Positions 55,101 to 64,000 of a DNA stretch of 64,000 bases are shown in pieces. The DNA lies in the NCBI GenBank assembly GCA_009760855.2, contig WPIO01000095.1, positions 278,501 to 342,500 on the forward strand, given 5' to 3'. The translations under genes were made by a program, and so were the position numbers. Source of the stretch: Cristatella mucedo. Taxonomy: Eukaryota; Bryozoa; Phylactolaemata; Cristatellidae. Below the pieces are notes generated by a model. The model was not told the origin of the DNA and ran no database searches. It saw nothing but the letters and a program-made list of their open reading frames with translations. Numbering within the stretch: position 1 is the first letter of the stretch; each line of letters begins with the position of its first letter.

Positions 55101-58100
55101 TCCCTTAATTCTAATTGCTGGAGCTTGCCAGAGCACAAACCAAAGCTGCAGAGCGCCTGGGAGCTCCAGCCAAAGCCGATAGTTATCCAAGTGCATCTGC
55201 ATCTCCTAGGGCAGCTACATTAGTTTATATCACCCAGGGAAGATATTTTGGTGAGCTGTGATGGCACACTAGGTAAGGCGGTTGCTTTCACGACCTTGGT
55301 CCCGAGGTCTTGGGTTCGAATTCTGTGGTGGGCGATCTTTTATCGCCACTGCAAGCAGTGGTGATAGCCGTAAAGGCTATTCTGTCGCTATGCAAAAGAG
55401 GCCGTTAAATCAGCTAGTTTTTTATCATCTCACAGGCTTAGTTAAATGCTTAGGTAAAGTGCTCGAATCAGACAGTTTTAGCGGGAAGATGTGCCATTTT
55501 TAAAGGCAATGCCATCATTCGGGATTTCCAACATTTATAGTGCCAGCTACTATCGTATTACTTCGCACTGCCCTATAGCATTAGGACACTGAATATGTCA
55601 GCCCAATAACCATATTACCGGGTCGGCCCCACGAGTGGCTGCAAAATGCTGAGGCGAAAAATTCTGCAACGACAAATAATAATAATAATAACAATAATAA
55701 TAATAATAATAATAATAATAATTCACTTGATAAAGCACCCTCAGAGAACTCAATCTCTCTCTAGGCGCTTTACATTTGCTGCAAAGTGAAATGCAATTGA
55801 ATGGTAAGTAAAATCATGCTTGAAAAACAAACGAAATGAATAATATGGTTGGGGGTGACATGCACAGGGTCAGCATGCAAATGTGGTTAGTGGCAGCATG
55901 CACAGTGTCAGCACGCATAAGCACATCAAAGACGAATCACAGGGACCCACTAAATGCTGTCCTAAATAGGTGTGTTTTAGGTTCCTTTTAAATGTGGTCA
56001 GGTCAGGGGATGTTTTGACGCAGGTCGGGAGGCAGTTCCAGGCTTTGGGAGCATATGAACTAAATGCACGGTCTCCGAAGGATTTAAGGTTTGTATGAGG
56101 TATTTCTAGAATGTTGGATTCCGAAAAGCGGGTGGTACGATGCTTGGCCTGATGGGGTAGTATATCTGACAGATAGGCTGGAGCCATAGAATGAAGGGAC
56201 CTAAAAGTGAGCGACAAAAGTTAAGGGGATGCTGATAGTGCTGCATCAGCAAGGCCATAGCAATCATGACATTGAACGATGGTTTGGGATTAGCAAAACC
56301 ACCGTTTGCCATAATATGAAAAATATACTACGGTACTGGTCGATGGGCCGAGCTAAAACAGACTGATGCTAAGGGCAACCGGCTACTTAAGATAGCGGCA
56401 CTGTAGAATAGAGCTGGCGCTTTGAGAACTTGCTGAGTCATACAAGGACACCACAGGGATCGATATTAGTTAAGAGAGGGTCAGAAGGAGAATAGCAAAG
56501 GGTGACATTTTCCCGGTTGCAAAATGGGAGCCTCTCGTCACTAGCCATCACCAGCCACTCGTCACCAGCCATCACTTTGGGAGGGCCACGCCACGACTGT
56601 GCCCACTGGACAGAAGACACTTGGATTCTGTTTTATGGACAGGCGAAAGCACGTTCGCAATATTTGGTAACGTAAAGTGACAAACAGAGGTCATCGGAAT
56701 AAAAGATGACGCGTAACGGCACGACTGATATAAACTAATAGTGAAATTGTGCAGCAAATCGTGACTGGTTCGGGGCTGCTTTGCCGTGAAAGGTGTTGGA
56801 GCTCTCTGTAGCCGATCGAAGATATTATGTACAAGCAAGTATACCTTCAAGTGGTCAAGGAAGCGGGACTGCCAAGCGCAAACACTCTGCATATCGTTGA
56901 CAGCAAGATAACGACCCTCGGCAAACAGCCAAAGCAGTAAAGCACGTTTTGAAGAATCCAGTGCAGTGCTAATCAGCAGCTTAGCCGGTCGCCGCATGTG
57001 AACCCCTTGGAACACATATGGGACGACGATATCGATCGGTCTACATCAACAGCTAACATTTTCACTAAAATTCAAGCTCCAAGGAATGGTACAGAAGAGG
57101 CCTCTGTGCATAGGTGGATAAGATTGGTCATAAAGAATCATGGAGGGGCAACGCCATTCTAAACGCATACATATCAGCAGCATATACGTTTGTTGGTGGG
57201 CTGGCAGTAAATACTTGTGCATGCTCCGCAAAGTTTAGAATATGCCTGGCATCGAAGAAACTCCTCTTATCCTAACGGAGTAGCAGCGTAGCAACTATGT
57301 CCATACCGCAAGGACTTTTCTCAGCTTGAGTGCACATGTGAGTACATACATATAGTGGCGATGCATACCCACAAACAAACATGCAGACATTAGCTGCCAG
57401 GTAGTAGTGAAAAAACAGATACACCATCTGGGCACACATGCATTCTTCCTTTAAAACTCTTTTTGATTCTCTAATTTGCTTAAAAGTAGAAATTAGCAAA
57501 AACTTGAGAAAGCTGCAAATGCTCCCCTCTCACTATAAAAACTATTCTGCTGAATCAGCTAACCCCTATTTAGCCATTGAGTTTCAGCCGAGCAGTAGGC
57601 TGCTCCGCTAGCGCCGGATATTCTGTGTCCCAGTATGGGCAGAAGCAGCAGCAGCATCAGCAGCAGGCAGCAGCAGTAGCAGGCAGCAGACAGCAGCATC
57701 AGCAGCATCAGCAGCAGCATCAGCAGGCAGCAGCAGCATCAGCAGCAGCAGCATCAGGCATCAGCAGCAGCAGCAGCTAGTGCTGACTGGCTCGAACCTC
57801 TACTTACTGCAACAAGAGGGCAAAGCTCCTACTCAACAGCCTCTGCCTTCTTAAGCGTGAAGCTAAAGAATTCTCACATCGTCGATGGTGGGAGCACCGG
57901 AGCCCCCTCCCCTATCACCACAACGATTCGACCAGAGACAGTTAGGTGGGAGCATGCACAGCCACTTGCACTTGTACCGAGGCAACCGGCGCTCGACAAA
58001 AAAAAGAGCATGCCAGCAACCCCGAAACTTGTTGAACATAGCTAAGCGAGCTCAGGTTGAAAACCAACAAGATAAAGCCTACATGGGTGAGGATGAGGGA

Positions 58101-59546
58101 CATATACAGTTCTTGAAGTTTACTTCCTTAAGCTTAGCTAACTACTATCAGCTGTGGCCAGCTTCGAATATTCCCATCTCATGCAGCCATTCAACTTGTC
58201 TCAGTAACCAGTACCTGCAACACAGCTTCTTAAACCAGAGGGTAATCAATTAACAAGCAGTGTGTCACTTTGCTAATAATAAATCATGTGCCGGTTGGGA
58301 GTGGTGGCCGGCAGCCAGAGGGGGGCTGCAGGAAGGTGAATCAATGGCTGCTGCTGGCTTGAACCAGTAGGCCCAGAGGCCCACTCTAGAGGTTCCAGTG
58401 GTGGCAGCTCTCCGGAAGCAGCTGCCATGCCGATGAGGACTCGATGAAAGCTGCACAGCCCGTAAGAACCACCCTTACACAGGGGTGCGGAGGTCGAGAG
58501 ACGGCCAGAAAAGTCAACTTAATCAAATTGCTGATAACGTCCAGTCGGAACAAGGCTATCACTCGGTCCCTGTTGGGCAGAGTGCATACTTGCCCACACA
58601 AGCCCAGGGGTGGCATGGCGACTGCCCAAAGCAGAGCAGCAGGCGGCATGCGTAGAAACGAGAGGAGAGAAGATCCTGCTAGATCAAAGGCTGGCACACC
58701 ACACGCCGGATCTTCCAAGGCAGCAATTAACCCATGGGTGCAATCACTTGCCCTGACCCGCGTGACTTCAGATGCAAACAGGTTCGAAAATGTCGCAGGA
58801 AGTTGGTACGGTTCACCAAGATGGTCGCGGCACGTCTGGCAAAACCTGAAATTTGGGCGGGACAGAAGTGAGCCCCGCCTGGTCTCATAATCATAGCCGT
58901 CATTCCATCCCTGTGCATTAAAGACCTTCGCACGAGCATGAGTCGCCCGTCAGTGAGATCGGCAATTAGAATCGCCTCCTGACACATCTGTATACGGCAG
59001 TAGCAGTTTGGTGCGGCAAGGCAGCTCTGCTTTGCACAACCTCGATAATTCTGTGTCCAACAGACGAGGCTTTTCAAAAGAGCGTGCAGCTGCTCGACTC
59101 GCATTTTGCGCCGGCGATCGAGCAGGGGGGACGGAGACTACGGTGTTGGCGACTACGGTGTTGGCGGAGTGGCGCGCGAACGGGCAAGGACGCGCGAGAT
59201 TAAATGCCACACTACCTTCTTTAACTCTGTAGTGGAACTTTAGGACAGTCAAGACGACGCCTGCGAGCAGTAGCACTAATAAGAACGTCTCGTCCTGGAA
59301 ATGACAATCGAGCGCGTCCGCCACAAGGCGAAAGCCCAGCATGACGACAGCCGCCTGTCGCGTCTCTCACTCTCTCTCTCTCTCGGCACGAACGCCTACC
59401 TGTCTGTGAAGACCAAATAGAAAGCCGCCAGCGTGAAGCAGGGCCGACACCTGCAGCCATCTGCCTAGCTGCAGCACTCGGCGACTAACTCGGATCTCCT
59501 TCGACGACCCATAGCAGCCATAGTCTTGTACATCCAGCTTCCACAT
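49073..59546 (-). CDS. PIGH: PIGH: GPI N-acetylglucosaminyltransferase subunit H, five exons
   Basis: Subunit of the ER enzyme that transfers GlcNAc from UDP-GlcNAc to phosphatidylinositol on the cytosolic face, the first step of GPI-anchor synthesis, acting with PIGA, PIGC, PIGP, PIGQ and PIGY. Exons on the minus strand: 59546-59400, 59294-59216, 54879-54752, 49369-49286 and 49183-49073. All have GT donors and AG acceptors, and the phases match (0, 1, 0, 0). The joined product is 182 residues, close to the usual 188. Two hydrophobic spans (residues about 30-48 and 53-68) form the family's membrane hairpin. They are followed by the conserved 'RIKDIVINEGI' and 'LVEDPKQPG' blocks. The start is the first ATG after an in-frame stop. 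Introns 2 and 3 are 4.3 and 5.4 kb of mobile DNA. Confidence 0.92.
49286..49369 (-). CDS. PIGH: PIGH exon 4
   Basis: Acceptor 'ttgcttttag'; 28 codons with 'LFYLTILVEDPKQPGRVIGL', matching the family's 'YYL.IL..DP..P.......F' stretch. Donor 'gtatgt', phase 0. Confidence 0.92.
49559..49654 (-). CDS. Possible phase-0 cassette exon in PIGH intron 3
   Basis: A 96-base segment between acceptor 'accagcatag' and donor 'gtatga' with an open frame of 32 codons ('AYERMLAALLAVVHDIVVHL' then a short polar end). Its length is a multiple of three and both ends are phase 0, so inclusion would add a hydrophobic stretch in frame between exons 3 and 4. The family has no equivalent, so this may be chance. Confidence 0.25.
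50420..52180 (+). mobile_element. CR1/L2-type LINE copy N in PIGH intron 3
   Basis: Plus-strand relic with reverse transcriptase words 'LLDLLEAFDNIDQQALF' near 50915, a degenerate middle region, and the C-terminal 'TDMTTSPDLTIFKRKLKTY' near 51976, ending near 'cgtattagtattacta'. The frame is heavily broken. It lies tail to tail with copy O, about 0.5 kb apart. Confidence 0.75.
52695..54290 (-). mobile_element. CR1/L2-type LINE copy O in PIGH intron 3
   Basis: Inverted tail 'tattgcaccataagaaaagt' and 'gaacctctttctagactcac' at 52745, then words matching copy A in order ('agtgatgcccaagcaaaatg', 'gaaggacttggtgattaata', 'agaagttgctcaagttttct'). It extends to about 54290 in sequence upstream of the part kept in copy A. 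An old, decayed insertion. Confidence 0.75.
54752..54879 (-). CDS. PIGH: PIGH exon 3 (conserved core)
   Basis: Acceptor 'attctttcag'; completes the split Glu codon, then 42 codons. 'SILLIRTLGVRVTTKYASGR' and 'EMARIKDIVINEGITM' are the diagnostic PIGH core. Donor 'gtaagc', phase 0. Confidence 0.95.
55253..55425 (+). repeat. tRNA-derived SINE (family 1) in PIGH intron 2
   Basis: 'gtgatggcacactaggtaag', B-box 'ttgggttcgaattctgtggt', 'ccactgcaagcagtggtgat' and tail 'tctgtcgctatgcaaaagag'. Very close to the copy at 30390-30575. Confidence 0.85.
55670..56217 (-). mobile_element. CR1/L2-type LINE 3' fragment, copy P, in PIGH intron 2
   Basis: (AAT)n at 55676-55722, 'gataaagcaccctcagagaa', then a frame (56217-55870) with 'AYLSDILPHQAKHRTTRFSE' and 'APKAWNCLPTCVKTSPDL'. 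Well preserved. It abuts the Tc1 relic at 56221. Confidence 0.9.
56221..57050 (+). pseudogene. Tc1-type transposase relic 2, in PIGH intron 2
   Basis: Plus-strand blocks in order: a helix-turn-helix 'HSNHDIERWFGISKTTVCHN' near 56250, 'VLWTGESTFAIFG' near 56618, 'RGCFAVKGVGAL' near 56775, 'QQDNDPRQTAKAVKHVLKNP' near 56905 with the second catalytic Asp, and 'SPHVNPLEHIWDDD' near 56990. Frames change between blocks and stops are frequent. Distinct from the relic at 1640-2220. Confidence 0.8.
57051..57640. other. PIGH intron 2 sequence, nothing recognised
   Basis: Possible remnant 3' part of the Tc1 element near 57051-57250. No coding region. Confidence 0.4.
57641..57780. repeat. Interrupted (CAG)n tract
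   Basis: About 140 bases of CAG with CAT and GGCAG interruptions. The plus frame gives Gln/His then Ala and Ser runs. It lies in PIGH intron 2 on the opposite strand, so it is not part of PIGH coding sequence. Confidence 0.9.
57781..59215. other. PIGH intron 2, 5' part; nothing recognised
   Basis: Open frames on both strands (for example 58444-58890 plus, 58727-59104 minus) overlap each other and show no known domain. A 15-base tandem 'gactacggtgttggc' lies near 59138-59165. Confidence 0.45.
59216..59294 (-). CDS. PIGH: PIGH exon 2
   Basis: Acceptor 'gtcatttccag'; 26 codons plus one base. 'FLLVLLLAGVVLTVLKF' is the second membrane span and is followed by 'HYRVKE'. Donor 'gtagtg', phase 1. 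Intron 1 is 105 bp with a TC-rich tract. Confidence 0.85.
59400..59546 (-). CDS. PIGH: PIGH exon 1
   Basis: 49 codons from ATG at 59546. 'DYGCYGSSKEIRVSRRVLQL' corresponds to the conserved N-terminal 'Y.....REF......L' stretch, followed by the first half of the membrane hairpin 'SALLHAGGFLFGL'. Ends in 'CAG' with donor 'gtaggc', phase 0. Confidence 0.85.
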
Positions 59547-60879
59547 ATTATGCTCGCTTTCTGAAGATGATCACGTGCGTTTTACATTGAGTAGAGTTTC
59601 CATTCAAGCTGCGATCATCGACGCTTCGAACAGGGCCGCGGCATCGGGCTGCAAGGCAAGGGCCGAAATCCGTTCGAGTTCTTGAGGTCCTCTTGCGAGG
59701 TCAAGGCCTACCGAACACATCCGGCTCGGCCGTTCCGCCCTCTCGCCGGTGAGCTGGTAACAGCTGAGTCTTGCGTACTGCTCGGGATTGAGCAACGAAT
59801 ATCCGATCGAATTTTTTAAAATTCGTTCAAATTGCACTCATGCTTGTGACGCTCTTTGACAATCTTGGCCAAATTCCTTTGCTGATCTTGCTAGCTGGAG
59901 AGTTTATCGCAAAAAAGTTAGATCGTGTAAAAGCTGCCACAGAATAATTAAATCACACTCTGCCGTGTTGAAATAAGACGCTTTGCACATATGTGTGTCG
60001 ATACGCTTAGTTTACGGGCCATAATAAACCCCATAGTGAACGGTTGCACAGTTAAGCTGGACCGAGCAAAATTGTGACAACAACTAATGCTGTGTTGAAT
60101 TGGCTCGCTGCCTGCATGACAAGCGAAAATATTACCTCTAAATTTTCGCTACGTGTCCCTCTTCGCATCAGTGACATTCGCAGTAACTGGCTGCGTTATT
60201 TACGTGTAACCCTCATCAGTTCAGCAAGCAGCACAGCGTCGGCTATTCCATTTGCGTTATCCAGTTCGAAGTCGGTGACCAAGCACAAAGGTCTGACCTG
60301 CTACCAAGCAACCAGACTGCTTTGAGCATTCTCTCTTACGCACCGGCTGATTTCCTCATGTACGAATAGAAAGCACACGGTGCTCTTGAAGGGAGTACAC
60401 AGGTCCGCTCAGGAATTGCTAGCTGTTAGAAGGTCCTTGCGATAACAATCGGAATGTACGTAATAGCACCAGCGTCACTAAACTCTCGTACCGTACTCTA
60501 AACCGGCAGTCGCAGCTTCGGACGTCAAGCACTCAGGGCGCCCCGCCAAGGGCAGACGATACGTGCTTCGAGCGACCGGTAAATGTGGTGACGTGTACTA
60601 CGCTTCAAGCAGACGATGGCAGTGTTCCGTCTGCCTCGCGATTGATCACTACTTGATTTGGTGTTGAATCCAAGGATCATGACGTGCTACTCGCATAACA
60701 TAGAAATTGCATGATAACTAATGAAATTATCTTACGTAGCGAAGTCTGCCACTGAATTCTAGCATGCTTTCTGCGGTCTCAGCAATGGCGTTTCTCGGTT
60801 GTCGTCGTTTCCTCAACTGTCCTCGTAACTCAGCCATAATTCTCAGTTTCTGTTTTTTTCTCGAGATGTAGTCTGTCTG
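59547..60879. promoter_or_regulatory. Intergenic region between divergent PIGH and CFAP36-like genes
   Basis: No convincing gene. A 77-codon minus frame at 59604-59837 is anonymous. This interval must hold the PIGH promoter and, with 60880-61060, the CFAP36-like promoter. No specific element can be named. Confidence 0.4.
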
Positions 60880-61010
60880 CTACCGCATGCGTACCGAAAA
60901 CCGCTTAGGTTTTGAGTGCCTCTAGAGAAATTTCCTGCATAACCCCGACCTAGTCCTCGTGTCTGTGTGAGCTATAGGCGGAGCTACATTCATTACATCG
61001 CCGGCAAGCT
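60880..61010 (+). mobile_element. Second LINE lineage, old 3' tail copy
   Basis: 'ccgcatgcgtaccgaaaacc' and 'gcttaggttttgagtg', then 'ggagctacattcattacatc', match the reverse complement of the tails at 42846-43030 and 43765-43960. Confidence 0.6.
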
Positions 61011-61060
61011 GTGGTCCCACCTAGAATGACCGGGCGGATGTTGGCCTCACTGAAATCAAT

Positions 61061-64000
<2,940 letters not shown>

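Noticed and set aside
57641-57780. Polyglutamine protein
   Set aside because: The CAG tract is in the opposite strand of a PIGH intron, with stops close by and no flanking domain.

Overview
This is a window of an invertebrate animal nuclear genome. The evidence is multi-exon genes with GT-AG introns, two intronless Golgi glycosyltransferase genes, many 5'-truncated CR1/L2-type LINEs, tRNA-derived SINEs, Tc1 and hAT relics and abundant microsatellites. The species cannot be named from the sequence. A chelicerate or other ecdysozoan is plausible but unproven.

Four host genes are supported. Two intronless GT31 beta-1,3-galactosyltransferase-like genes lie on the minus strand (2741-3964 and 19605-20732). 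They are diverged paralogs with very different GC content. A five-exon orthologue of PIGH, a subunit of the enzyme that starts GPI-anchor synthesis, runs on the minus strand from 59546 to 49073. All its exons join in frame to give 182 residues, and its two large introns are filled with mobile DNA. A CFAP36-like gene with a BART domain starts on the plus strand at 61061; four exons are visible and it runs off the window end. PIGH and CFAP36 are divergent, with start codons 1.5 kb apart.

The main foreign feature is an AT-rich island at about 9780-15060. It holds a broken protein-primed family B DNA polymerase of the Polinton/adintovirus kind, followed by at least five small same-strand frames. 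A TATAG-like pentamer lies 0-4 bases before every recognisable start codon. The island is interrupted by a SINE and cut at its right end by a LINE, so it is an old integrated viral or Maverick-type element.

Layout: 1-2.6 kb SINEs and a Tc1 relic; 2.7-4.4 kb first glycosyltransferase; 4.5-8.9 kb LINE fragments, two of them head to head; 9.8-15.1 kb viral island; 15.5-18.9 kb a dispersed repeat and a hAT relic; 19.6-20.7 kb second glycosyltransferase; 22-30.6 kb SINEs, a second copy of the dispersed repeat, a foldback structure and an R2/NeSL-like endonuclease relic; 31.1-33.4 kb a second hAT relic; 34-47 kb LINE/SINE debris, a (GGC)n island, a 24-bp minisatellite and a perfect 148-bp palindrome; 49.1-59.5 kb PIGH; 61.1 kb to the end CFAP36-like gene.
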